Assembly (NCBI GenBank): GCA_030770535.1
Contig: JASVEC010000034.1
Coordinates: 248,001 to 312,000 of the forward strand
DNA length: 64,000 nt
Direction of reading: 5' to 3'
Source of the DNA: Batkoa obscura
Taxonomy: Eukaryota > Entomophthoromycota > Entomophthoromycetes > Entomophthorales > Batkoaceae
Each line of letters starts with the position of its first letter. The first letter of the stretch is position 1. The position numbers and the translations under genes were made by a program. Positions 22,242 through 34,241 of the stretch are shown one piece after another. The notes under the pieces are model-generated. The model had not been told where the DNA came from. It was given only the letters and a program-made list of their open reading frames with translations, and ran no database searches.

Positions 22242-24349
22242 TTTGAATTTTTGTGTTAAAAGTCCCTCCTCGCTTGATCCTTATTGCTCGTTGTTATTTA
22301 AGTCATAGATACTCTTTCATCTTAGCTTGAAGAATTGTAATTAATAATTTAATTTGTACTTTTATCTTTTATTAAATTATCGTAATAAATGCTATATTAA
22401 ATGCTTTGTAAATAAAGTTATTATCCTAAAATTTTAATTTTTCATATATCCTATAATGACAATAAGGGGTTTCTATTAATAGTAATGCACTTTTTAATGT
22501 TGTTTAATATTATTAATAGAATACATAAAAAGTAAAATTTATTAAGTTTGAGCCCTTTCCCCACAAATAATGCAAGTATAGTTTAAACTAAAACTAAAAC
22601 TTAGACAATGATGTTTCTTTTATTTTCAAAAAGTCATCTGTTTAAATGTATCGAATCCTGTTTAAGAGATATATCTAGGTGTACTTATGCCCTGCCTTAC
22701 TTATCCTCTACCTTTCATTTTATGGCTGATAGTCAAAACCTTGGCCCTATTCATAAGTTGCTAAGATTGAGAAAAATTTATAAATTAGAGATGATCTAGA
22801 AATGACCATCAAATCTTAAAAGCTGAGTTTAAATTTTTAGCAAAAACCAATCATTTTTAACTTTGTTGAAAACTGGGCTAGGGCAAATTAAAAGTTCGAT
22901 TCTAACTTAAGCAACTAAGCTTTATAATTTTCAATTTTTCAATTCTAGGATAAGATTATTTTAAAATACGAAGTTTTATTTTATTTAGTTTTAGATAGTT
23001 AGACTATTATGGATATTAAATAAGCGAAATTTCTTCAAAAAAGATATTATATGGCCAAATAGATAGATAATTTAAAAATAAAACTCATTAAAACTTATGT
23101 TTAATTAGCAATAATCTCAATATAAGAGTGTGATCAATTAATACTTTTAAATAGACTAGCTAAAGCTTGTTATTTCGATAAAAGCTTACGTAAAGCAAAC
23201 TTATCATTTGGAATTTTAAAAAATACTTGAAAATTAGAAATTTAAGTTTGACCGCTTATCTATAATCTTTTAAGTTTTAAGATATGGTCTCAAATTATAG
23301 ACATCGTTTAGGGATTTTAAAATTATATGACTAAGAAAATTATTTGAATAAAAATTGTTTCACATCTGAAGTCTCAGCTATTTTGTAACTCTAATCTAAA
23401 AAATCTCATCTTAGAATACCAAATTTATATTATTATATATTTTTAAAACTTAAAGGAAGTAGTGATTGCAAAAAAGTTAGACCCAAGCAGCTATATTGTT
23501 TTGTTTTAGATAATAAGCACTAAAAATAATAAAGTCAATCTTACTTGCGGTTGGGCCCTTCACAGCCAAAAAGGTAGAAAAGAAACCAAAATGTGGCAAC
23601 TTTGTTCAGAAAAAGGAGTTAGATTTAATATTGTAGTTTAGGACATGATGTTTATTCAAATATGTGTTGGGATATTGAAATAAATAGTTGTATAAAATTT
23701 TTTTAAAGTTGTAATTTTGGTTAAATAATGAGAGTTTTGCTTCCATATTCGTGGTTTAGCCTAATTCCGTTTACTTTAACCTTAAGTAATCCTACTGATC
23801 TGAAAAAACAAGTTTTAAGGTTAGTAATTTGTATAATATAACCACTGCAGATTTGTTGCAGCCTATTTAACTGTTCATTTAAAAGTATAATTTAGTTAAA
23901 ATTAAAATAAAAAGGGGATTAAACATTAAAAACCCTAAAAAATACTAATTTAAAAATTATCGCAAACTGGGTTAAAATAAATCTGCAATAATTGTATTTT
24001 ATTATTAGGTTATTTTTTAACTTTTTAAGAGATTATAATAAAGTAAAAAAATAACGCTTACTATATAGCACGCTTTAACAAACAAACTTTAATCATAAAT
24101 TATAACTTTAATTACAAACCATGACCTTAAAGCAATTACTTTTCTAAGGTAGTAATGTGACTGGAACGGTGTAACCATTTTTAACAATAAAAAGGCGAAA
24201 ATGAGAGAACCATCAACAAGAATATTAATTTGTAATGAGTAACATGTATATCAATCAAAACTTCTACAAAAGAGGGATGTTTAGCTTGAAAATTAGCTTC
24301 ATAATAAACTGGTATTTTTTATACATCAAAGATGAACTTAACTTAAAAT

Positions 24350-24447
24350 ATAGGGATGTATTTTTTAAGAATTTACTAACAATCTTTTCACTCAAACAGT
24401 GCTTAGAAAATGAATAAAGTGATGAAACCAAAAAAACATCTTCATAT
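24350..24447 (+). mobile_element. GGGGATG-family MITE, diverged
   Basis: The ends are ATAGGGATG and CATCTTCATAT. The inside has AGAATTTACTAACAATC, CACTCAAACAGTGCTTA and GATGAAACCAAAAAAACATC. Confidence 0.75.
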
Positions 24448-25006
24448 GCATATTTTTTCAAAATAGTATAAATAAAAAATAATAACCATTACTACCGTTT
24501 TTATTAAAAAATTAAATTATTGTTTTTAGCTAGCATGAACTATAAACGCCTGTTTAAAAATTATTTTGGGCCATGGACAGATACTACTTGCATCGTATTT
24601 TAAGTGTTATCTACTACACACCGAATCATTAATAAGAACCTTAATAGCTTGCTGACAAAACATTATTATGATATAATCCTTTTTTCTTGACAATTAAAAA
24701 ATAAATCAAAATCAACTTTAAGCTATGTTTATTAAAATTATCACTCCCTCTACCCTAAAAAGAACATCTAATTACCTATTTAAGCCATCCCAAAAAGCGT
24801 CAATATAAGTCTAAACATATTTAAGCATCGTATAATTTTGTATTGTCCACTGATAAGTGAACAAAATGATAATATAATTTCCAAACAAGGACATAGTCAT
24901 TGAGCTTTGATGTGGCTTATTATCCTATAAAACATAATGTAATATCACCATATTGATTATATTGTAAGCTAAATTGCTTTAAAATTTCAAGTTAAGAAAA
25001 CACTAT

Positions 25007-25104
25007 TTGGGAATGTGTTTTTAAGGATTTTACCAACCATGTTTCCGCTCAAATGGTGCTTAAAAGATGAAAAAAGTGGTGAAGTCAAAAAAAGCACCCC
25101 CATT
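25007..25104 (+). mobile_element. GGGGATG-family MITE, diverged
   Basis: The left end is worn (TGGGAATG) and the right end is CACCCCCAT. The core CCGCTCAAATGGTGCTTAAA is clear. Confidence 0.75.
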
Positions 25105-25234
25105 TGATTTGGATAGTCACATCTAATATACATTTGTGTGACAATGTTTATTTTTTATATTAATTCATTATAAAGAATTACAACAATATATCACAGAAAC
25201 ATTAAATATTGATATTGCTACAAATTAGTCTGAT

Positions 25235-25262
25235 ATTAAAATTAAAATTAAAATTAAAATTG
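25235..25262. repeat. AAAATT short tandem repeat
   Basis: About five units of ATTAAA/AAAATT in a row, just left of a MITE copy. Confidence 0.8.
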
Positions 25263-25314
25263 ATTTTAGGATTAGCATTGAGCTCATTTATTAAATTTCA
25301 ACTTTTAATCCATA

Positions 25315-25420
25315 ATATGGGGATGTATTTTTGTATTTAAAAATTTTACTAGCAATTTTTCCACTTAAATAACGCTTAAAAGATGTAAAAATAATGAAAT
25401 CAAAAAAAGCATCCCCACAT
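25315..25420 (+). mobile_element. GGGGATG-family MITE
   Basis: A full copy with ATATGGGGATG on the left and CATCCCCACAT on the right. The core is CCACTTAAATAACGCTTAAA. Confidence 0.85.
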
Positions 25421-25464
25421 ACTTTTTACTACTACTTTTTTTACTTCTTTATTTTGTCACTAGT

Positions 25465-25570
25465 ATATGGGGATGTATTTTTGTGTTTAAGAATTTTACT
25501 ACAATCTTTCCACTCAAATAGCGCTTAAAAAGTGGAAAAAATAATGAAGTCAAAAAAAACACTCCCATAT
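25465..25570 (+). mobile_element. GGGGATG-family MITE
   Basis: A full copy with ATATGGGGATG on the left and ACTCCCATAT on the right. The core is CCACTCAAATAGCGCTTAAA. Confidence 0.85.
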
Positions 25571-25708
25571 CTTATTTGAACAATAAACCTAAAGGTTAAT
25601 ACAATGATTTAAGTGGTAATAGTTGTAATTATTTTTTATTATAGAAGATAATATACTTATTTTGATTATCAATTATAATCTAATTTGTATGAAAAATTAA
25701 AACATAAA

Positions 25709-25807
25709 TAGGGATGCTTTTTTTTGGTTTCATTTTTCTATTTTTTAAGGGCTATTTGAGCGGAAAAATTATTAGTAAAGTTCTTAAGCAAAAAAATACA
25801 TCCCCAA
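25709..25807 (-). mobile_element. GGGGATG-family MITE
   Basis: The ends are TAGGGATGC and CATCCCCAAA. The inside has TTGGTTTCAT, GGGCTATTTGAGCGGAAAAA and a TTAGTAAAGTTCTTAAGC block. Confidence 0.8.
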
Positions 25808-26166
25808 ATCTTATTTTTATTAAATGTCATATACACATTCGAAAGTAGCAACTAAAACCCATGTTTTCCGTGTCTATTAAATGGGGCTGTCCTAATTGGT
25901 TTCAGAATCTACTTAGAAATTAATCCAAATTTAAAATTTCAAGTTTGTGTTCAATATAACGGTTAAATCTAAAAAGCCTAAAATTAAATGTCTCTATTTA
26001 AAACTTATTTTAATTGTTTCCTTTTCTTAAATAGCTAATTTTCCTAACTATATATTTTATGTTAGTTCTGTTAGATATTTAACAGATATATAATATATAA
26101 CTATATGATTATATAATTATATAAATACACTTATTTGACTTTATTTTTTGTTGAAATAAAAATAAA

Positions 26167-26781
26167 ATGCAAACTTTCATAACTAAACTTCGAAATGGAA
26201 TTTTTGAAAACTTCAATACAATAGGGAGGAGTACACAATATAAACATTGTAATTCATTTACATCAATTTTAAGAGCTACTTATAACAACCCAAAGTTTAT
26301 GGAATTTTATAATAAAACAAAACAAAGAAAAGATATATTATCAAAGTTTACTATCGATAATAATAAACTTAATCAAGCAATGTATAAAATTAGTGCTTTA
26401 AGGGAAACAGGAAACAAAAGTCAGCAAGTAGCGTTATTATCGACTATAGCTTCAGTATATTCTTTTGATGAATGTAAGAGTTTTGGGTTTAATATAAATA
26501 GAAATCAATATGATTATTCAAAAACAAGTAATAATAATAAAATATCAACATTAAAACCTATTATTAAAAATACAAAAAAAATTAAAGATGACCAAATTGA
26601 AACTATCATACAATATTTACTAAATGATTCAACTATTTCATCAAGATTTAATAAAAAAAATAACGATAGTAAATATTCATCAGATAATATATATATATTA
26701 AATAAAAGTAGAAGAATTGTGAAATCTGGTACTCAGGGTTTGGAGTCAAGAACAGCTATTGCTGGGTTGACTACACTGTAA
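26167..26781 (+). CDS. Transposon ORF 1, probable N-terminal part of the transposase
   Basis: 204 residues with no catalytic motif. The segment QQVALLSTIASVYSFDECKS...GFNINRNQY and the later IKDDQIETIIQYLL...SS resemble the helical N-terminal DNA-binding and linker region that precedes the catalytic domain in some eukaryotic DDE transposases. It lies 309 bp upstream of ORF 2 in the same orientation. A GTAAGT at its very end could be a splice donor, but no acceptor joins the frames cleanly: an in-frame stop lies just before ORF 2's ATG and the only near acceptor is out of phase. Whether both frames form one product is unresolved. Confidence 0.5.
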   Translation: MQTFITKLRNGIFENFNTIGRSTQYKHCNSFTSILRATYNNPKFMEFYNKTKQRKDILSKFTIDNNKLNQAMYKISALRETGNKSQQVALLSTIASVYSFDECKSFGFNINRNQYDYSKTSNNNKISTLKPIIKNTKKIKDDQIETIIQYLLNDSTISSRFNKKNNDSKYSSDNIYILNKSRRIVKSGTQGLESRTAIAGLTTL

Positions 26782-27090
26782 GTCGAAAGGTCTTAGTTTA
26801 TGTGACTAAGATAGACTTGGGTTATGAGGAATAGCACGTAATAGGTTACAAGCTATATAAGACAAATAGAATAGACAATACTAATGTAAAATCTATGTAA
26901 AATACTATTAAGAAAACTTAGTGGCTTTATTAAATGTTCGAGATATCAGGAATTAATTCAGTTAAAAAGCCTCGAACTATTATACTCTGTAAACTCTTTT
27001 ATACTCTGAAAAGTATAAGTATCAAAATGAGAAGATAATATTCTTTTGGGTGGAACTAGAAATTCTCATAACAAATCAAAATAATTAACC

Positions 27091-28275
27091 ATGGGACTGA
27101 CAAAGCGATATTTCACAAGAATGATATATAGTAAATATTTGAATGATCTAAGAGATAAAGCAGTAGCTAGGTCAACGTTCTTTAAATATATACCAACTAA
27201 TTTCAAAAATCCAGCAAGAAAAACGGATCTATGTAATATATGTACCCAGTATACAGTTAGAAAAAAGTTATTTGAAAATAAAATAAATACAGCAAAAAAC
27301 AAAGCAGAGATAAAAGAAATTTTCAACGAAGAAGAAAAATTATACAAATTACATAAATTCTGTGTTGATACTCAAAAAAACACATTTAATGAAACTATCA
27401 AAAAATTAAATAACAAAAGTTGTATAATAGTTTTAGATTTTAAACAAAATATGGAAATAGGGACAAGACCAGATTCAATAAATCTAGATCATTATAATAA
27501 ACAAGCTATATCAGTATTAAGCTTTGGTGTATTATATTTAAAAGATGATAAAACAATAGGCAAAGTTTACTTTGATTATTTATCTGAAATATTGAATCAT
27601 GATTCAGCATATGCAGGAGATTGTTTAATCGATTTAATCTCTACAGAGCTTCTATTTAAAAAGTTTACAAAAATTAATATATGGGCAGATACAGGAAATC
27701 ATTTTAGATCCCAAGAGTTTCTACATTATATGTTTAAAGAAATTCATAAAATAAATAGTAGTTTGAATGTTAATCTTAATTTTTTTGCTGAACATCATGG
27801 AAAAAGTATAGTTGATGGACATTTTGGAAACCTTTCAAAATGGAAAAGTAGTTTTGAAGCGTTAGGTAAAATAGAAGATATCGATCAATTAATTTCAAGA
27901 TTTGAGGCTTTTATTTGCGAGCATAATAAAATTAATAACTCGACTGTTAATAATGGGAAAACAGATATAATTTTTAAAAAGTATAAAAGAAACAAAAATA
28001 CAAAAAGAATAATAGAGATGCAGGGCATTAAGAAGTATTTACACTTTATTAAGCATAACAATAAACTACATTGTTATCCAGTATCTGATACATCAAAAAA
28101 AAGCGATATAGTCCCAATTAAAGTTATAGAGTCTATAGAAAATAGAAAAATTAAAAGATCGATCCCAGCTTACCTTACGAAGATAACAGAGAATTTAAAA
28201 ATTTCGATATTTACTAAGCAAGTAAGTAGTTTGTTGAATGATAGAAATAGATTGTTAAATGTTAGGATTACTTAA
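27091..28275 (+). CDS. Transposon ORF 2, DDE-type transposase of unassigned family
   Basis: 394 residues. The order is a Ser-Thr-Phe-Phe segment with TDLCNIC (C48-x2-C51, possible zinc ligands), a Lys/Glu helical linker, then an RNase-H-like core. Candidate catalytic acids are D116 in VLDFKQN, D200 in IWADTGNHFRS, and E234 or D242 in FFAEHHGKSIVDGHFG. The motif order fits a cut-and-paste DDE/D enzyme. A Sola-like or related family was considered, but I cannot assign it. No stop interrupts the frame, so this copy may still be functional. It lies between the inverted ends at 25882 and 28727. Confidence 0.65.
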   Translation: MGLTKRYFTRMIYSKYLNDLRDKAVARSTFFKYIPTNFKNPARKTDLCNICTQYTVRKKLFENKINTAKNKAEIKEIFNEEEKLYKLHKFCVDTQKNTFNETIKKLNNKSCIIVLDFKQNMEIGTRPDSINLDHYNKQAISVLSFGVLYLKDDKTIGKVYFDYLSEILNHDSAYAGDCLIDLISTELLFKKFTKINIWADTGNHFRSQEFLHYMFKEIHKINSSLNVNLNFFAEHHGKSIVDGHFGNLSKWKSSFEALGKIEDIDQLISRFEAFICEHNKINNSTVNNGKTDIIFKKYKRNKNTKRIIEMQGIKKYLHFIKHNNKLHCYPVSDTSKKSDIVPIKVIESIENRKIKRSIPAYLTKITENLKISIFTKQVSSLLNDRNRLLNVRIT

Positions 28276-28285
28276 GTTATTAATA

Positions 28286-28422
28286 GCTAAGTTAATAAAT
28301 AGTCAAAGAACAAGTAACTGTAATAATATGTAAAAACTATTATTACTTGTACTATATAGGGATGGTTAATTATAGTTTTGGGGCTGACCACTCCCTCCCA
28401 TGCAGCTATTTATTAACTTGGC
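28286..28422. repeat. Inverted-repeat block inside the transposon
   Basis: Arms 28286-28302 (GCTAAGTTAATAAATAG) and 28406-28422 (its complement with one mismatch) enclose a second hairpin (ACAAGTAA.../TTACTTGT) and a GC-richer tract. It starts 10 bp after the transposase stop. It may be a nested MITE or a structured 3' region. Confidence 0.5.
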
Positions 28423-28727
28423 AATATATTAATAATGTAATTATAACATTAAAGTAGTTTATTTATTTGATAATAAATCTACAATGTTGGTTATAAAGCA
28501 GTTGATAGTAAATATTTCCCAATTAAGCTTTATAAGAACATGTATTTAAGATCTAGTAGAAATTCAACTAACTTACAGTATGAGCTATAATAGAATGATT
28601 TAGAACTGTGTTTGGGTACTTTTGTTTTAATAAAAGATGTGATTTTATAGAATTTTAAGCGAAGTTTTTAAAATACAAAATTTTTCAAAAATTGGATAAA
28701 ATAATGAAACTAATTCAGACAACCCCA

Positions 28728-31700
28728 AATATTATAGTAATTATCTTAAAAAAGATGTGGCACAACATTATGTTATTATAATAAAATTCTTTCAATTAAC
28801 AAGTATTAAGAGTGGTTTAAGTTTATTATTTTTTGAAGTAATATAGCTATTTGAGTACAACGTTCTTTATTTTTAAAGCCACTTGTATTAAAAAAACCAA
28901 TAAACTCTAATTTATACAGCTTTAGGAAAACGTCGGCTTAAAAGTTAGATTATGGAAGCAGCTTACATAAGCTACAACTATTGTATATGAATAGTTTATA
29001 ATATTACCAATATCACTTAAAACAAACTAGTATGGAGCTACAAATTTTCAGATTTAAAGCGATGTAAGAGATCTGGTACTTTTTTATTCCATTTTTATTG
29101 TGATAAAATCAATAGCTCAAATTGAAAAAATCAAAATACGAATTACTTTAGAAGATCTAATTCTCAAGTTAGTTGTACAAATATCCTTGTACATCCCTGT
29201 TATTTTTACCATATTCAGAAGTAACATTTCTTGTTTAAATTTTGAATTTTTCACGGGTTTACAATCTCCTAAGATTTACTCATCTATCTTTATTTTAAAA
29301 TATGCTAATAGTTTTCTAACACTCACTATAGTATATGAAATGAAATAAAATAAATTATATAAAACAAGGGGCACTTGTCATTTTAAGAAGATACACAATA
29401 TAATATAGTATCTTTTTAATTTCCACAAAAGTCAATTCCAATTTCTATAGCTTTTGAACAAATACGATGCTATTTCCAAATTAAGTTAAAATTCTAAAAT
29501 GCAAAATGCAGTTTTTAAAAACTAACTTGAAGGTAAACGAATAGATATAATAAAATAGGTGAAGATTATTTATTAAAGAATAATAGCAAATGGAAAAGCA
29601 GACATCGTGATTTTAAAGTTAAGTAGAAGAATATAATAGTAAGCTAACCGTGGTGAATACTGTTATAAAAATTGAACTACCCAGAGTCCTAACTTTGAAA
29701 AATTAGAAGTATAATACGAGGTTGTTTGTGGTTTAAAAAAAACAAAAGCTACCAAAACAAAAAAAATCATTTATTTTTTAAATCAAAGTATAAGTAATTC
29801 CAGGGTATTTGATAAGCTTATATAATTTTTGTATTATGAGCTCCTCGGGTTTTATATAAAACAGTAAAATGTTAGTTTACAAATTAGGCAGTCTAAGCTC
29901 TAGATTTATTTAGTACTTTAGGAATTAAACATCCCTTCTTCCCTTCAGTTTATTATATATAAAAACGTTAGAACATATTTGCAATAATCTTGTGTATCTA
30001 ATCAAAAGAGTAACTGTTGTTCCAACTAATAGATGAATTATTTGAACAATACATTAGTTGATATATTATTTAAATTTAAGATCCCATTAAGCCTTCATAT
30101 TTAACATATTTCAATTTTTAGTAACTTGCTTTCTCATTATGTCTGTATGTTTCGTACATCCAACACAAATAGTCAATATGTGAGTTTATCAAATTAATAT
30201 GATCGAACCATATGATTCCCTCTGTTCTTCGAAAATATTAATATTTATTTTTATTTTGGTGGCATTTCTTAATTGAATGTCTAAGAATAAATATTGATTC
30301 AGGATTGAACATTTATTAAAAAGGTATTCAGAGATTTTTAATACATTTTGCTTTAAAGCACAGCTATATCATTTTGAAATGAAACACTATATTTGTAATT
30401 CCACTGATTAAATATTATATATTTATTGAAAATTATATGGACATTAAAGAATATATATATTGATGATTTACTCTATTAAATATCATTTTATTGAGTTTTG
30501 AAATAACTGTTATTAGAAGTTAATGTTTAATTAAGTACCTTGTTTATTTATATTTTTTATTAATATTTTCAAATGAATTGCAATTCTTCCGCAAAAATAA
30601 GTTTTAGCTAGGAATAAAACTTTCTCAAATTTAAGAATATCTTATATAAGTTTAGTTTAATTTAAGTGATAACCTATTTAAAAAAGAATCTTGAATTTAT
30701 TGGATTAAGTCAATTTATAAATTTGTAAATTTAATGATTTAAAAATAAGTAATTAAGAAATCTTACGGGTAATATTGAAATCTTGATTTCCTTAAATTTT
30801 AGGAGTTTGAACTTTTATTTTATTTTACATATGGGGATGTATTTTTGTATTTAAGAATTTTACTGACAATTTTTCCACATAAATAGCGCTTAAAAAATGG
30901 AAAAATAATGAAACTAAAAAAACAGCCCCATATGATAGTGTTAAGTCAATTTATTTCTAAATAATTTACTCTATATTTAGGACCTTAATAATTTATTTTT
31001 TAATGCCAAGAAATAGGCTTTTTAATCTTTTGTTTTCAACAAGACTTGAATGCTTTACAACATAAAAAAGAATATTGAATGCTAAGAAGTAATTTGAAGA
31101 TCTTATCTTCAGTGCTGAAATTTTAAGTTAGTTTCTATCGGCTTAAGTTTATATTCAAATAATATATATAGTAATTCGTGGCACCCAGCAGTTATTTTTA
31201 ACAAAAAATAATTCTGATTTAAAAGTAGGCTTATATGTTTAGCCCTTGAAAAGCGCTATTTTTAGTTATTATAAAATTCTTTTATTCTTAATATGTTCAG
31301 TTTTTTTATAACATTGATATTTTTAAAATTATTGTTTTCATGTTTGATTTATATTCTCTTTAATGACATGCACTTTTGTGATATAAAAAATCATTTCATT
31401 GTCAATTACTATAATTTTGCTTAATCGCTTCTTATTAAACGCAATAAATCTTGATGCAGTAACATAAATTTGTAATATATTCTCACTATTAGTAAGATTA
31501 AGATGGTTTGTATACTTAATTTTTATTAACTTTTTTAAATATTACTACTAATGGAGAATCATCAGTAAAACTTGCGATGGAATGGAAAAATTGACCACAG
31601 GAAACTTTGTTAGCATTTTTGATTACAACTTTGACTACTTAATTGTATTGGATTAGGGCCAGTATTAGGGTTAGTATTTTGATATTAATAAAAACAATAA

Positions 31701-34241
31701 TATTAGACTTAATTTTTTATGATTATTTCATCTGCATTACTATTTTAATATAATTATTTTAAGGCTTTTAATATGATGTGAGATATTACTAATGAAGCTA
31801 GAGGTGTAGTTTTTAAATACAATATAACAGGGAAGTTGTTGAAGGCATAATAATAATCTATTAACATAAAGTTTTATATTTTTAAAAGTGCGAAATAAAA
31901 TATAACATAAAGGACTAAAAAAGTAAAAAAATTAATGGCTTATTCAGCAAGATTATAACATAAATGTAATAAATAGGCAAGTATCACTTTATTCTGCGCC
32001 CCTTTTACCGGTTTCAATATTATTGTGGACAGTTGAATATAATTCGAGTCATGTAAAAATTAGTGGAAAATGATTTAAGAATATAAATTTATACTAAAGA
32101 TGATTTATTTTAAGATATCTTTTTAGTAAGCTTTACATTTTAAGAATTTAAATTTCTTTTTTTAGCTGTTATTTTTTAAAAAATATTGTATTTCGAATTC
32201 AATACTTTTGAATTCCTATTTAATAATATAAAATCATAATCTATATTTTTTTATAGCTGATTCATTATATTTGAATACTTATTTATAATGCTTTAACTAT
32301 AGTATTTATATGTTTCATTAAAGTAACTTTGACAGAATCAAATTTCAACTTTTTTTTCACTAAAGTAATAATTAATTATTCTCAACTTCAAAATATTCTA
32401 ATTAAAATACTGGTAACTTTTAAGTTCTCAATTTAGTATTAAAGTTTGTAATACTTTTAACCTTGTTTATTATTTTATTTTAATCATAGTGCATATACAT
32501 AATTATTTTATAGTAAACTTTGGTCTAGTACCTTTTTAATAATTTAAACTCATTAGATTCAATGTGAATATAGCTTTATTTTGATAGCTCCCATTAGCTG
32601 AATGTAGATATACTATACTATATAAATAAATGAAGGAAAGTGGGTGGGAAATCAATATTGTTAGATAAAAATATCTAAATTTATTAGTAATCTTATAAGC
32701 AAAATTAAAAAATTGATTATATGTAAAATATATAAAATAAAAATTCTTCTTTAAGCAATTACTTTTAATATAAAAAAATATTCCTTTAAATTTCAGCTTA
32801 TATATTATATTTATCTTCTTCAAAACAGCGCGTTCTATCTCATGTATTTTATTATCATAGGTGGATAAAATTTTAATTAAACTTGTTTGATTTTATTTTA
32901 ACAAATGAATATTGTTGTAATTTTATCGGATATCACTTCGGATTTGATGTTTTTGGTCTCACTTTTATATTTTAGATTCTTTCATTGATATTTGCTTCTT
33001 ACCATTTAATGCTATATAGATGTATTAATGGGACCACATATTTTGATTTGATCAAAATTTTTAATACATTCTAGTTTTGTAAAGCAGTAATGGTTGACAA
33101 ATATTACTAATGTTAAAAGTGAGCAGGTAAGCCAAATATAAAACTAGATTCATACATATAAATTTTTAAAATATAATAGTATTTTCCGTGATTAAATACT
33201 TTTATTCGCATATTAAATAATATTACTTTTTTCGTAGTCAATTGCAAAATTTTAAAAAAATTCCAAAATTTACTAAATATGTTAAGTTGCACTTGGACCA
33301 GATATGGGGGAAATACCTATAGTTAGTTAAAAGAATATAATATTTTATTAAAAAATTTATAAAATAAACATTAAAGGCAATATTTTTTGTAAGATTCAAA
33401 ATTAGAAACTATTAGCTGTTTTTTTATATTACATAAATCAAACAAATTACAATCTTATCTATTAGGTTGAATCATAGGGTCTTGTTTTATATCAAATAAT
33501 ACTCTAAAATCGCCTAAACTCTAGTTTAAACTCTACTTTTTAATATAATAATAATTCAAAATTACAATTTATCAAAACTTATTTTTTTATATTTCAAGTT
33601 TTAAATAATGGATAAATAACAGTTTATCCACCACTTTTTTATTAATATTTTAAGATGTTTTGAGTTAATGTTTTTTAATAGTAGAGCTTATTAGAGTAAG
33701 CTTAACTAATTTAAAACATTATTATATTATATTTAAAACAGTAAAGTAATAATATTAAAAAAACGAAGTTAACATTAGTAATTGCAATATGCAAATAATC
33801 CTTTAAATCAAAGGTAGGGTAAGAGTGATTGCTTCATCAATTTTTTAGTTCAAATGCTAATTAGAATTAAAAAGTAAAAAAGCGTTTTATAAATTTAGAA
33901 GTCATACAGTAAATGCTTGATGAAATACAAATATAGAAAATGCTATTTTGGGGAGTGGAGTCGGGTTAGGCTATAATTAGAAGGTGAAAAATTTACTTAA
34001 TTTTATTGAGTTGAAATAAGAACATTCAGTCATTAGAGTCATTAGAGTCATTTGAGTGGCTGAAAATAGCTTATAGTCAATATACAAAACAAAATGCTCT
34101 AGAACACTTATTTCAAGTAAATTCTTGTTTATTAAATCAAAGATTAGACCAAAGCATATATAAGCAAACATGAAAGAATTTTCAAAATTAAAATTTTTAT
34201 AAAACTTTTGAGTTTATCAACAAATTACCTACTATTATTAA
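28728..34241. other. 5.5-kb gene desert
   Basis: Only one MITE (30829-30934) is recognisable. Frames at 29100-29348, 32536-32823 and 33977-34171 show no domain, splice context or signal peptide. A short tandem CATTAGAGT repeat lies near 34030. The part near 34242 should include the zinc-finger gene 2 promoter. Confidence 0.6.
30829..30934 (+). mobile_element. GGGGATG-family MITE, near-identical to 46467-46572
   Basis: A full copy with ATATGGGG and CCCCATAT ends. It differs from the reverse complement of the copy at 46467-46572 only by one A in a homopolymer. Both carry the unusual right end ACAGCCCC and core CCACATAAATAGCGC, so they form a young subfamily. Confidence 0.9.

Larger units (their letters stand above)
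22242..25881. other. Gene-free region dense in MITEs
   Basis: No supported coding sequence. Frames at 22608-22799 and 24235-24461 are a random frame and a MITE-derived frame. Five MITE copies lie between 24350 and 25807, the densest cluster in the window, ending 75 bp before the transposon's left end. Confidence 0.6.
25882..28727 (+). mobile_element. DNA transposon of about 2.85 kb with terminal inverted repeats
   Basis: The left end TGGGGCTGTCCTAATTGG... and the reverse complement of the right end TGGGGTTGTCTGAATTAG... match at 19 of the first 23 positions, both continuing into GTTTCA. Between them lie two plus-strand reading frames (26167-26781 and 27091-28275), the second with DDE-transposase features. 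The target duplication is unclear: flanks share only AA. The right end also resembles the GGTTTCAT end of the short MITE family. The element could be active or recently active; an inner hairpin (28286-28422) may be a nested insertion. Confidence 0.7.

Noticed and set aside
22608-22799. 63-codon frame downstream of zinc-finger gene 1
   Set aside because: No recognisable features; likely chance.
24235-24461. Overlapping frames on both strands
   Set aside because: Largely composed of a MITE copy (24350-24447), not a gene.
25007-25807. CRISPR-like array
   Set aside because: The repeated units are about 105 bp with inverted ends, mixed orientation and irregular spacing in a eukaryotic context; they are MITEs.
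29100-29348. 82-codon frame in the gene desert
   Set aside because: Hydrophobic but without promoter, splice or family evidence.
32536-32823. 95-codon minus frame rich in Phe/Tyr/Ile
   Set aside because: Codon content reflects AT bias; no domain.
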